NCBI GenBank assembly: GCA_021399435.1
Contig: JAJTUP010000022.1
Span: 186,001 to 250,000 of the forward strand
Direction of reading: 5' to 3'
DNA length: 64,000 nt
Source: Diaporthe sp. PMI_573
Taxonomy: Eukaryota; Ascomycota; Sordariomycetes; Diaporthales; Diaporthaceae
Below are positions 11,114 to 21,301 of the stretch, piece after piece (positions within the stretch are counted from its first letter, which is position 1; every line of letters starts with the position of its first letter). The position numbers were made by a program, and so were the translations under genes. A model generated the notes under the pieces. That model worked only from the letters and a program-made list of their open reading frames with translations. It did no database searches and was not told where the DNA came from.

Positions 11114-13493
11114 GTCTGTGAGGACGCCTTGTTCGTTGGAGAATGGGATGGAGGATGGACTATATTGTTGGCTATCGCCGGGGCGGGCGTGCGGCTGGGC
11201 GTGCAAGTTTTGCGGCGCTAAGCTCGATCGGTATAAGTGTGGACTAGGTATGGGCCAATAGGGTGTAGTGCTTCTACGGGGTGCTGGTGGGAACTGGCGA
11301 ATGGAAGAGGTGGAGCGCTGTGGGTTGGCATGGGTGGTAGGTTAATCGGCCCAGAGATTCATCACCCAGTCGTCGCGTATCAAGATACCGTGTTCAGACA
11401 CGCACGCATGGGCGCAGATTTTTTTTTTCCAACCCCTCCCTACGCAACTCCCGCGCAAAGAGCGGTGACAAACAATATCTCGTCGACCCCGTACCTTGTT
11501 ATTTATGGTGGTGGTGTGGGCCTTTCCGTACAGCTTGTGAGGATCCATAAGCTTAGCGCGTCAGTGAACATGATGTTGCATCGAACGAACTACAGGCTAC
11601 TCGATAAACTCGAGGGGCAATCTGTGTTTACGCGTTTACCATAGGCCAGCACCTGCCTTCAGTAAATACACGTCTCGAGAAAACTCACGAGTGGATTTTC
11701 CTAAGATGTTATCCTATAGAATGGCCTCAGATGAGAGGCTGTCTTTTGTCCGCGCAAGAGAGTTCAGCACTCTTCTTGCGGTCACCCTTTCCCACCAGCC
11801 ACAGGGTCAATAACTTTTTTTTTCCCGCCTTTGGGGTCCCATGGGGACAGTTCGAACCCACCGCCCCCCTTGCAAACCGCCGGGGACAGCCGACCACGAT
11901 GAAGCTTGGTGGGGGGATGGGTCCATCTTCGGGATCGCCAGACTGACTCGTCTTTTGCTGCAGCCTGCAGTTCGGAGCTTTTTGCATGGTACTGATTTTA
12001 GACCGGGATGTCGCAGAGCCGGTTTGCTTTGCGATACGGTCCTGACGGTTCTCACAAAACGGTCGATTTCGCCTGGGAGCCGAGCCAGAGAAAAGGACGT
12101 GGGCCCCGTGTTGTGGGGGGAGGGACGCAAACCAGAGATCACCATCGTCCACCCAGCGTGTGCCCCTGTTCCCGCCACAGCACCTGAGCACCTGACCTGC
12201 CGCTCTTCATCTCGAGCTGCATAACCCCCGCCACAACTTTGTGCTGCTGATCGGCGGGCTGACGAGTTATCACAGGCAACAAGCCCTGCTCTGGGGGAGG
12301 CGAGCGATCATTATCAACACCACCAGGCTGGCATTGCCCTCCCAGCTCCACACGAGGCGGAACCTTCAGCCTCGCCGGCAACGACCACCACCGGCACCCT
12401 CTGCAGCCGTCCATCCATGGACACAAACCCCTTGGCACCAGCCTCTGCCTTGCTTCCCGCCGAGGACCCCACGTGTTGTTGGCGGCTGCTGCTGCTCGCC
12501 CGGACTGACTCGACACAATGACCGTGGTCCCCCCACGGAGCGCCACCGATCCGAGTCGCGGGGGACAGGATGGTAGGCGCGGGCTATTCATTCAATAGAC
12601 TGAACGGCACTCGCGACGTCGCACCAAATGAAGGATCAGCACCGCAGCGGCTCCAATTGCGATGGGCTCATCCACACTGCTCAGCTCGACATTGCGCCAT
12701 CCAACGCGCGTGTGGGGTCTCGCCTACTCTCGCTGGCCTGCGAATAATCTTATATCCGGTGCTGCAATTAGTGTACTGACTACGATACGGGCTCGCACGT
12801 GCCATGCTGTGCGAGATACGTCGTTCTCGCGCCACAGATATACTGTGTAGTAGCTGGTGGCGCTGGCCATCGATGGTGGGTTTCTTGACAACCCCGGACC
12901 CATTGTGACGGCATGTGGGTAAGGCACGTACGATGTTTCTTTGCTTGAAACATTTCTTTCTGGGGTGCCCGACTCGGTGCAGGCACTGCAGGGTGAGATA
13001 TACCGGTTGCCGCCTGTTTGGTAAGGCTGAGCCGTCTCAGATATAACAGCGCCGAAAGAACTCAAGGGTCTGACAGCTCTAAGTTGACAGCTGAAAAAAA
13101 AAACCGTGCTTTAATAATGAGGGCTTTATACTAGATCTATTTCAAGATAACCTTCTCCAAGTAGCATCCTCGTGCTAGACGGAAGTAGCGGCCATCTTGA
13201 TCATCTGATAGATACCCTTGGAACCATTGACCACGTTGACCAGGTCAAGTGTCTTGACCTCCGATGGCGAGAGGTGCTCACTTGTCGTCTACAGGAGTCA
13301 TTCCGATTCTCATTGTTCACAGAACTTTGCTTGATCTGAATTGGTGGTTGTTGGAGCGCTGTCCAAGATGTTGGTTTGGTCGAACTAGCTAGAGACACTT
13401 CCTACCACAATCACGTCTGGTGGAGGTAGTGATGCCCTTGTCGTGTTAACTTTTTTATTGCACCATGTATAGGCCCGCCAGTGCCTTGCAGGT
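11114..13493. other. gene-free stretch
   Basis: No gene is supported. Frames such as those around 11.7-12.6 kb overlap on both strands and translate to low-information sequence. A T/A-richer zone starts near 13.07 kb (A9 run, TTTAATAATG) and marks the left border of the AT-rich island. Confidence 0.45.
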
Positions 13494-14316
13494 CTACCTG
13501 TCGGCCACCCGCCAGCGGCCAGAATTGACGCCTAGGCTATAGTATGGCTGCACCAAGCCCAGTTCCCTGTGCAACGCCTCCCAGTCGTAGTCTGGGGCGC
13601 GCATTGGGTTGAAAAAGACCTCTTGGACGTAGACCATAACAAGATTCCAGAAGCAACATGCAGCCAGGTAACATGCCGTGTAATATGCTGATCTCCGCCG
13701 TCCGGGCCCCAGCATCCTCGAAATTATCAATAGAGTGATGGGAATGAGGAGGAGGTTGACCACGTCGAGAGAGATATGGTAGGCGAGGTTATAGGCCTGA
13801 AGTGCCCGCAAGAGAGGTGGTCCGGATGAGATAAGCCCAAATCGGTCGGGAATGCATAGTACTCGGGACTGAATCCAGTACGCTCGTCGGGCAATCATGA
13901 GGAGTTTCGGACTCAGCTTGCCGCCAACCACCTTTCTTGGCATCGGGTTGGTGAGGAAGGCGAGGATGCGCCTGGGCTCATACCAGGTCATGTCTGCGGC
14001 CTGCTGGTGGCGGAACTGTTCCCAGTCAGCTCGTTTAATGAAAGTTGATCGCGGGTACGTTAGACGTAACGAAGCAATGCAGGTATGCATGCGCTGTTTG
14101 ATGATACCATAGGCACATTTTGCTTGAGGTAGGGTAATACTGAGATGCCTGAACACTTACATGATATGCCCTGAGAATTAAGGATTGATGTATAACACAC
14201 TTTGATCGGGAATTGGGCCGGAATCTGGATGAAGAGGTATTGGGAGACAAGCTGCTTGAGCTTTGCTTCCTAATATAGTGGATGAAATTTAGTCGAGCCA
14301 GATCTGTGAGACACAA
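13494..14316 (-). CDS. hypothetical membrane protein, possibly 5'-incomplete
   Basis: Two frames on the minus strand can be joined through an intron at 14094-14160 (GTAAGT donor, CAG acceptor, phase 0). Joining exon 14161-14316 to exon 13494-14093 gives 251 residues without a stop. The 3' exon has two clear hydrophobic spans, one around LDVVNLLLIPITLLIISRML and the next around YLAACCFWNLVMVYV. They are followed by a polar tail ending in VADR. This looks like the C-terminal part of an integral membrane protein. The branch site is weak and the N-terminal exon is low complexity, so the first exon and start are uncertain. The 3' exon has gene-like composition while the DNA upstream turns AT-rich, so the 5' part of an originally longer gene may have been lost. 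I do not recognise the family. Confidence 0.4.
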
Positions 14317-14611
14317 TAGAATTCAATTCAGGCCTGGCCTTGTGGGTAAAAGTCAACGGAAACGGGCCTAGATGCAACCCGTTTGGTGACTAAATGGACT
14401 ACCTGTAGCCTTACATGTCTTAACACACGGTCTAAGTCAACCAACAATCTTAGTCTAGGACTGGCAGAGTATCAACTAGATGGTGCCCAAAATTTATAAG
14501 CATCACGAGGACGTGCTTTGCTCCAGTGCCTGCTATGCAGCCGCAGTATCTAGTATTCCACCTAGGCAGTACTAGGCACACAACTTTCTATAAGATGACC
14601 TAGTATGAGAC

Positions 14612-14644
14612 AGTTTCCTATAGAATGACATATTATAGGAAACT
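14612..14644. repeat. 11-bp perfect inverted repeat
   Basis: AGTTTCCTATA at 14612-14622 is repeated as its exact reverse complement at 14634-14644, with an 11-base AT-rich spacer. A degenerate version of the left arm (TTTCTATAAGATGACCTAGTATGAGACA) lies directly upstream, so the segment looks like a partly duplicated palindrome inside the AT-rich island. Confidence 0.7.
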
Positions 14645-14992
14645 TATCTAGAGGATCATCTGCTTTAGAATAAGCAAGTCTAAAGACAGATGTATCCATG
14701 AGATATACCACAGCTTTGTCTAACATTTTTCCTTTTCATTGCGCGCCGTCAGGAATAGGCCTTGGTAACGACAGGCTGCAGTTTGGTGGAATCCCATTCC
14801 AAAAGTAAGCCCTCTGAGTGTAGCGAATTATATAACCCAGAAGTGGGAGGACGGCATCATCATCAGCGCCGCCAGTGTACGACATCCTACCCTGTAACCT
14901 GCTATTTCCACGACATCTGTCTGACTAGCAATGACAAGAATGAAACCAACGCCACGAAGAATACAACAGCGCCTAACAGATCTCGTACGCCC

Positions 14993-15349
14993 TCATTCGC
15001 TGTCTTTAGCCTTCCCCTGCCCTCCGATGACATATCGAAAGAGCCCATCAACCTCTCCCCGTCTTTTAGCACTGCCGCTCAAGAGCCGCAACTTCCGCAA
15101 CCTTGGCAGGCCTAATGCTGTGATTCCAGCTTGATGGAGAAAACGATTGACAACGGGGCGAGAAGTGGCTAGCCCTAGGAGCGAACAGGTGAGTATCAGA
15201 GACTCTAAGGCCGGCCATTGTAAGGTCCTGCTGGTTGGTGTAGAGCCGGATGCCAAGTTCCTGATATTCTCGAAGAACTCGTCTACGGCCTTTCTACTTA
15301 TAGTTATAGAGAGCTCCTCTAATAGTATCGTTATACCGAACCATATCAA
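14993..15349 (-). pseudogene. relic of a fungal F-box-type (DUF6546-like) protein
   Basis: The minus-strand frame reads ...LQWPALESLILTCSLLG..., then VVNRFLHQAGITALGLPRLRKLRLL, then VDGLFRY. This order (WP-L-S-LTS-L, IN-LL--AG--AL-MPKLR-MEL, FRY) is the C-terminal region I associate with a large family of fungal F-box-domain proteins. No F box, no upstream leucine-rich part and no sensible start or splice site is visible; the frame upstream is closed by stops in AT-rich DNA. I therefore read it as a fragment of a dead gene. The assignment rests on recalled family pattern, not on an alignment. Confidence 0.5.
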
Positions 15350-17925
15350 GCGTTGTATGAGAAACCAACATATACTTTAGGGTCCTGTGCTACCTTAGCC
15401 TAGAATATATAGGCGCTTTAGAGTTGTAAGCAGCTCTAGGGTTAGTTCTGTAATCCTAAAGTATTTGGTGTACTTGTCATGATGATCTAAATCTTAGGGG
15501 TAGAGCTCCTCTAGCCCGGGTAATTTTAAACAGAGGCTTATGGCTGTTTGAGTACTTGTTGCCTCTTTCTCTTGATATTAAATTAAGAAGCTCTTTATAG
15601 CTGGTATTTTCCCGATTATATAGCCAGGGCAGTTCTTCTCAAGTAGACGAGGCTTGTTAGTTAAGTATAAGAATACAGTATTCTTATAAAGTATTGTTAC
15701 CCTTTGTGTATTAAGACTGCTGGTGGTGTGAGTGGAAAGATAGAGTGTAAGACGTAAGTTTGTATTATGGTCCTATTTCTTGAGAAGGGCTAATAGCGAG
15801 AACATGGTTTGAGATAGGTTGTGCTCAAGGAATAGCCTTTCCGATGTACCGCCATCGGCGCGGTTATGGAATGATACTGCTTGAAGCCATTTGCGACGCT
15901 TGGAATGAATTGATATCGTTGTTTTAAATTCGGACAAGTTATCTGGGCTAAGACTGAGGTTCCTGAAGTAAGCTGCTTGAATAGGTACTGCTAGTCTTTG
16001 TTGATAGTAGTATATCGGGCGAGGGTATGATCCGAAGCTGCTTTTCGGGTAATATAGTTTAAGATAAAGCTAATTATGGCGGGAGGTAACGAGGCCCAAT
16101 GCTTTGCTATTATGGATGTTGGGTTGAAGGTAATGAAGTGTGGTGGCCTGGAGTGAGCTTACAATGTAAATGTGTACATAGATGGAGATCGAACTATTCC
16201 TGGGAGTGGAGTCAAACGTTGGGAAGACAAGTCCTTTGTAAAGTCCACTCTTTCTTTTGTACCAGGTCGCGGCACGCCAGGGCCTTCAACGTGGCGCACT
16301 CGCCTGATCGAGCGATGCCTGAGAACCAGTGCACAGTAGAGCGGACTAGGAGTACTTGAACTGTTGGCTGAAATCCCACGGCTTCAGGTGCGAACAGATT
16401 ACTTTGGCCGCATCTTTCAATTTAATTCTCTCTTCCCAAAGCCATCATCGTTATTCTGCAGTCTTGGAGTGCTTGATTCTATCTGGAAAATTTGATCCTT
16501 GAAGTGTCCTTGCTCAGAATGTCCTTGCTCCTCCCTCGTGTCGGTACTGCTTTGAGTTAATAGGTCGAAGCCTCGACCATGATGACGTTCCAATTCGAGG
16601 TTTCTCTGACATCCTATGGATTGATACACGCTCGTTAAGTCCTGCCAAGTTTCTCAATTTCCCCTTTGGAAAGCCTAAAAGTTCAAGGGTAACCAAGCCA
16701 CCAGTGCTGCGACTGCATACCAGACTTGATTGTCAATTGATGTCATTCTGAATTAGGCTTTTGAGGTGAAGGTACTTATCAGTTACGTGATCGATTGTTA
16801 CTGACACCAGGCTTGACTGCTGAAGCAAGTCAACCTTGGGTGTACTGTGTGTCTTTCTCGCATGATACGCCTGATACGGAACCAGCCAAATGTGCTAGAA
16901 GATGTTGGGATAAACATCTAGACGTATTCTTCGTACAGAGGACTTGAGATGATCAGTGGATCATAATTCCTCGATTAAACTTATCTAAAGATATGGATGA
17001 GTTGAAATTCAAGATTTGGCAACAGTATGACAAGCCAAGGGCGAGAAGAATGACCCCAAAACGATCGCCAGTACACCTGAATACTGGCAGCCTTTGCTAT
17101 TTTCGGACGTGAGATTGGACGAGTGGCAATGCATGCCTGATACTTCGAGCCTCTGCAAATATACTACGAAGAAATCTATCAGCTGCAAGAATGCATAAGA
17201 AGACATGCTTTTCTTGCCTTTCGCCTTGGTGAGATGAGATGAGATTAAGACCAGAACCAGTACAAGTTTTTTTAGTCATGCACAACTGCTTGATCTCTGC
17301 CAAGTACCAATATGAGATTTCAGACATCAAAAGTGATCAGATGTCAGGAGGCCACGGGAACTTTACAGGCACTGAGTATGCAACAGGTTATCTTCACAAT
17401 TGGACAAAGGTGGATTTGGAAGAGCAGCACTTGAGCGTTAGCATGGCCATTGTGTGTTCCAAAAAGTGCCGAGCTCATTACCCGAAGGTTGCCGAAACAG
17501 ACTCGTCTGTAGACATCATTTGGTTAGATTTATGGAAAGAAGGATGAGTGAAGTCTGCTCTTATATCAAGCTACAACAGGGCGTAGGGCTGTGTGAACCT
17601 GGCTGCTAAAGTGGAGTGGTGGCAGAAACGGCTGTGAATAAGCACATTCACAAACACAATGTGAAGTAAGGGGTTGAGTAGGATCATTTGTAATGATTGG
17701 ATGTCCTTGGTGCAATTGTTTGAAGGTTGAAAAGGGTTGGCAGCTTCAGCATGGCACAGGTTCGAAGAGACAAAGGCTTGGGGCATCATACAGCAGATGT
17801 GGAGAGAAAAGAAAGGCAGGCATGGACACATTCGTCTCAGTAATCACTACTCATTCCAAGTCGATCACAGTGTGGCAATGTCTTAACAAAGGAGGTTCAG
17901 TTAAAGAAGGGCAAAAAAGAAAGCC

Positions 17926-17931
17926 AAAAAA
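17926..17931 (-). terminator. Pol III T6 terminator of the initiator tRNA gene
   Basis: On the minus strand a T6 run starts 11 bases after the 3' end of the tRNA, with another T6 run at 17913-17918. This is the expected distance and strength for RNA polymerase III termination and argues that the interrupted tRNA gene is still a Pol III unit. Confidence 0.7.
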
Positions 17932-17941
17932 CAACTTGTTG

Positions 17942-18065
17942 TAGCTACAACTGGTTTCGATCCAGCGACCTCCGGGTTATGAGCCCGGCGCCTGTTATTG
18001 TTAGTGTGTGTCAGAATTTGGCAATTGGAACAAGTCAACTCACTCTTCCCCTGAGCTATGTAGCT
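17942..18065 (-). tRNA. initiator tRNA-Met(CAT) split by a GT-AG intron
   Basis: Exon 1 is 18044-18065 (22 nt), the insert is 17992-18043 (52 nt), and exon 2 is 17942-17991 (50 nt). Joined, they give 72 nt with acceptor AGCTACA/TGTAGCT plus discriminator A, D stem GCTC/GAGC, anticodon stem CCGGG/CCCGG with loop CTCATAA, and T arm GCTGG-ATCGAAA-CCAGT. The A1:T72 pair, the GGG/CCC pairs next to the anticodon loop, the T loop ATCGAAA in place of TTCRA, and the short D loop are the hallmarks of a eukaryotic initiator tRNA. A box TAGCTCAGGGG, B box GGATCGAAACC and a downstream T6 run are intact. The insert is not at 37/38 but inside the 3' strand of the D stem. It starts GTGAGT, has ACTAAC (branch A at 18001) and ends AACAG, so it has the form of a fungal spliceosomal intron. 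Without its removal the D stem cannot form. Alternatives are a non-functional copy or an intron acquired when the locus was transcribed by Pol II. Confidence 0.85.
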
Positions 18066-18523
18066 GTTGGATGACAAGGATTATTGCTCATTCAAGTTTG
18101 GGGGTTGAGAAGAAGAAATTTTCTGAGAGTGAGTCACAAAGGTCGGTGTTGCCGAGGAACTCGCTTCCGGCCACCATCTATCTTATCAGATCGGGAGCGG
18201 GCCGGCAGCATCCCAGCCGCCAGCCTCCCGACCGCTTCCCATCCAATGATGTCAGCGTCTTCCCACACTCAATATTACGGGGTAATCAACGCGTACTGTA
18301 CATGTCCTCCTGCTCCCACATTACCATGAGGCCGGAACCAATGGAGTCTGTACTTTTCAACTTGCAGCCAACCCATAAGTGTCTCTCAGGTCACCGAGAA
18401 ACTTATTCCAGGACGGCCATAATGGACTCCTTCTAGCCAGAAACCCGGGGCCAAAACCCGGATACTGACTGCCCATGATAATATCTCTTGTATTGTCTCT
18501 TTTGCAACTGATCTCTTTCCTTT
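18066..18523. other. intergenic between initiator tRNA and COY1 3' end
   Basis: This holds the upstream flank of the minus-strand tRNA and the 3' flank of the minus-strand COY1 gene. No further gene is seen. Confidence 0.5.
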
Positions 18524-20863
18524 TCATGGCTTATCATCAAAAGCACCCTCCTTCCAATTCCCATGCCCTGCACTCCCAGCCCCACTCCCACTACCACCAG
18601 CAGCAACCACGGCGGCTGCGGCCGTCTGCCCGAAGTTGGTGGCCTGCTGGTCCGCATCTGATGACCCCATATAATACAGTGAGAAGAACACCAACAGGTG
18701 CAGCGCGACACAGTACGCCGCGAACAGGTTCCTGCTCGTCCTGGACGCCAGCACCATCCTGGTGACCGAGTACACCACCCTCTCCGGGAAGCTCATGCGC
18801 TTGTACGCCCGCGCCGACTCCCTCCCTCGGAACGCCGCGAACGGGCTGATGTTAGACTCGTAGGCTGCGCGGTACCGGTCCATCCCGCCAGACCCGCCGC
18901 CGTTCCCCCCGATGGTCACGGTTGACGGGTTGGGGTTGTCGGCGTAGGACGAGGACGAGGTCACCGCGGCGGTGCTGTTGCTGCTGCGGTTGTAGGACGA
19001 CACGTAGCGAGTCTTCTCGTAGAGGTTGAGGTTGTCCTTCTGGAGCGCTGCGATCTCCTGCCGGAGCTGAGAAACGCTGCGGTGGGTCTCGGAGAGCTCT
19101 TGCTCCAGCTGGGCGTTGCGCTTCTTGAAGCGATCTCTTTGCGCCGTGATCATAGGGAGGATCCCAGAGCCGCCGCCCATGGGCTCACCGCCCGAGTCCC
19201 GCGGATTGAAGCCGCTGATTATAGATGACGTGGGTGATGTACGACCGCCTCCACCCCTGCGGCCCGGTGCCATGGACGGCGCGTATCTGCTCACGTATGT
19301 GCCCGCCACGGATGCTCCTGACGGGAACGCATTGGCATGCTCCGACTGGATGGTGGCGAGGTCGTTCTCCAGCTTCTCATTCAGGTTTTGAGATTTCTCA
19401 AGCTCCGCATTGGTTCGAGACATCTCTTCAGACAGATCCGATAGTCTGCCCTGGAGGTCCTGGTGAGACACCCGTAGAATCGTCAATTCCTCACTCAGCT
19501 TCTTGTTCCGCGCCAGTAGCAGCTGCTCCAGCGTATCTCCCTTGCCCTTTGCAGCGTCCCCGTTTTGGTCGTCTATAAGATCCTTGGTCTCATCATCGTC
19601 GCCTGTCGAGAATTCGATGCTCTTGAGCACCTCTAATTCCTGCCTGATATCGTCGTAGTCGCCCCATTTCTGCACCTTCGCCTTCAATGCGTCCCGGTCT
19701 TCCTTCAAAGAGCTCACCTCCCTTTCCAGCGTGCGCAGCTTGGCGTCCAGATCTCGCTTCAAGGACTCCTTTTCTACCCTCGACGCATCCAGTTTTCGTA
19801 TCAGAGACGAGTTCTCGGATCTCATGCGCATGTAACCCGGGTCATCCTCCAGAGATGTGGCTTGCTGGCTAGGTACCTGTGACTTGGCCTGCGCAAGCTC
19901 GAGCCGCATTTGTTCGTTGCGCGCCTCGACTTCCGCCAGTCTCATGCTCGTTCGTTCCAGATCCGAGTGAACCATCTCAAGCTCGGCGCTGGTGACGTGG
20001 CCCTTGGGCTCGTCCTCGTCATCTTCAGACTTCCCAAGACGTTGGTTAACCTCATAGCTGGCCTTGACCTCGTTGAGCAGGCGTTCCTGGTTCTCAACCT
20101 TGTCTTCCAGGGTCTTCTCCTTTGCCGCCCAATTGTCTTTCTTCTCGTCCAGCACTGCGATCCAGGACGATTCGACTTCCTTCACCTTGCTTTCGAGGGT
20201 CTCTTCCAGCTGTTTCCGAGCCTCTCTTTCCGACTGTAACCTCGACTCTGTATCCTCCAGCTGCGCCGTGAGCTCGGCCACAGAGCCCTGCAGGCGCTCG
20301 TTCTCTTCCGTGACTTTCGGTAGGGTCTCTTCGGACACAAGCATGGAGTCGACAGCCGCTTCGAGTAGGGGATACGGATCCGGTGCGTCGGAGAGCGATG
20401 TGTAGGCATGGAGGAAGGCGGAGTTGACCGACTTGGAGTGGTTCGTCAACAGATCGATGAATGTTTGGTACGCTGTCGACATGTCAGAATCATACCGAGC
20501 ATGGCGGCGCGAAGGGTCCCATTACCCTTCAGCAATCCCTTTATCTCGGACAGCTTGGTAGCGTCGTCGAGTTTCCTAAAATCCTTGGTCTTTTGCGCCA
20601 AATCCTTCCTCTGGACGGTCGAATCCCGCTGGTACGTTACAATCTCGGAAGCAGTGTTGTCGAGGCCGGAGACCAAGGTGGTCATGTCGATATCTAGAGT
20701 AGCAAACAGTCAGCTATGCGCAATTTGGCGACTTGAGAACGCATGGCGAGCAGGACGCACTCCTCCATGCTGAGATGGCGGCCTGAAACTTGTTGGTCGT
20801 GTTGTCCAGAGCTGACGCAGCTCCAGGCGCAGAGGGAGCTTGATCATTCGTTGGCTCGGCCAT
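18524..20863 (-). CDS. COY1: Golgi membrane golgin, CASP/Coy1 family
   Basis: Three exons: 20761-20863, 20526-20693 and 18524-20472. The introns are GTGCGT...CTCTAG and GTAATG...GACAG, each with a CTGAC branch site. The joined frame encodes 739 residues. The N terminus (FQAAISAWR, then LAQKTKDFRKLDDATKLSEIKGLLK and AYQTFIDLLTNHSKSVNSAFL) is the conserved start of CASP. Then comes a long heptad-rich coiled coil. The CASP C-terminal signature follows: MITAQRDRFKKRN, LYEKTRYVSSY, MDRYRAAYESNISPFAAFRGRE and FPERVVYSVTRMVL. One C-terminal anchor (LFAAYCVALHLLVFFSLYYM) precedes a short Gly/Ala/Ser-rich tail. Family knowledge: a tail-anchored golgin in intra-Golgi retrograde traffic, with Coy1 as the yeast protein. 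The gene is divergent from VPS3 with 438 bp between the start codons. The longest single-exon frame begins at 20482, but the upstream exons restore the conserved N terminus. Confidence 0.93.
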
Positions 20864-21301
20864 TATTGCTGCGTTGCGGTCATGAAATACAGAATAGGCA
20901 GGTCAGCAGCTCAGGAGCTGAAGCTCATGGCAACACGCAGTGGTCGCAATGTGGGCTCGAGCACCGTCGTTGAAGGAGGTATGTCGAGGGTGATGTGTTA
21001 TTTCTGGTCTGTTCGGAGCACGGAAGCACGCCTGCTGGGCTGGCTACCTAGGCATGCAGGCTGCGTGCCAGCGATCCGGGGAACGTCACAGGGGTCCGTC
21101 CCTCTTCTGCCAGCCGGGCCAAGCTTCTAGTGGCTGGCAGGCAGGCAGCTGTACCACAGTGCAGCAGTAGCTTGCCCGCCCTGCCAGCCCACCTCGGATT
21201 ACACCCATCAGCTCGACCCATTGCGCCGCGTACCCTTGATCCCAGAGCTCCACGCCCGCTGTCACCGGCGCTGATAATGATTACAGAGTGTCTGCGATGA
21301 C
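20864..21301. promoter_or_regulatory. shared divergent promoter region of COY1 and VPS3
   Basis: The 438 bp between the COY1 and VPS3 start codons must carry both 5' regions. At the VPS3 end a two-codon upstream frame (ATG ACA TGA, 21297-21305) overlaps the VPS3 start so that its stop shares bases with the main ATG at 21302. No clear TATA box is seen. Confidence 0.5.

Larger units (their letters stand above)
14317..17941. other. AT-rich island with decayed coding sequence
   Basis: Compared with both flanks this stretch is visibly richer in A/T and in TA dinucleotides (for example 14580-14720, 15400-15800 and 16000-16100). Frames are broken by frequent stops, and no intact gene is supported apart from the F-box relic listed separately. 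This is what repeat-induced point mutation or long decay leaves in Pezizomycotina. I could not recognise a transposase or reverse transcriptase remnant. A 102-codon plus-strand frame at 17239-17547 has no recognisable features. Confidence 0.55.

Noticed and set aside
11815..11840. T-arm-like GGTGGGTTCGAAC on the minus strand
   Set aside because: The flanks do not pair as a T stem, and no acceptor, D arm or anticodon arm can be built around it.
17942..18065. Reading the split tRNA as an elongator tRNA-Met with an endonuclease-type intron
   Set aside because: The T loop ATCGAAA, the A1:T72 pair and the short D loop are initiator features, and the anticodon loop is uninterrupted, so the insert is not at 37/38.
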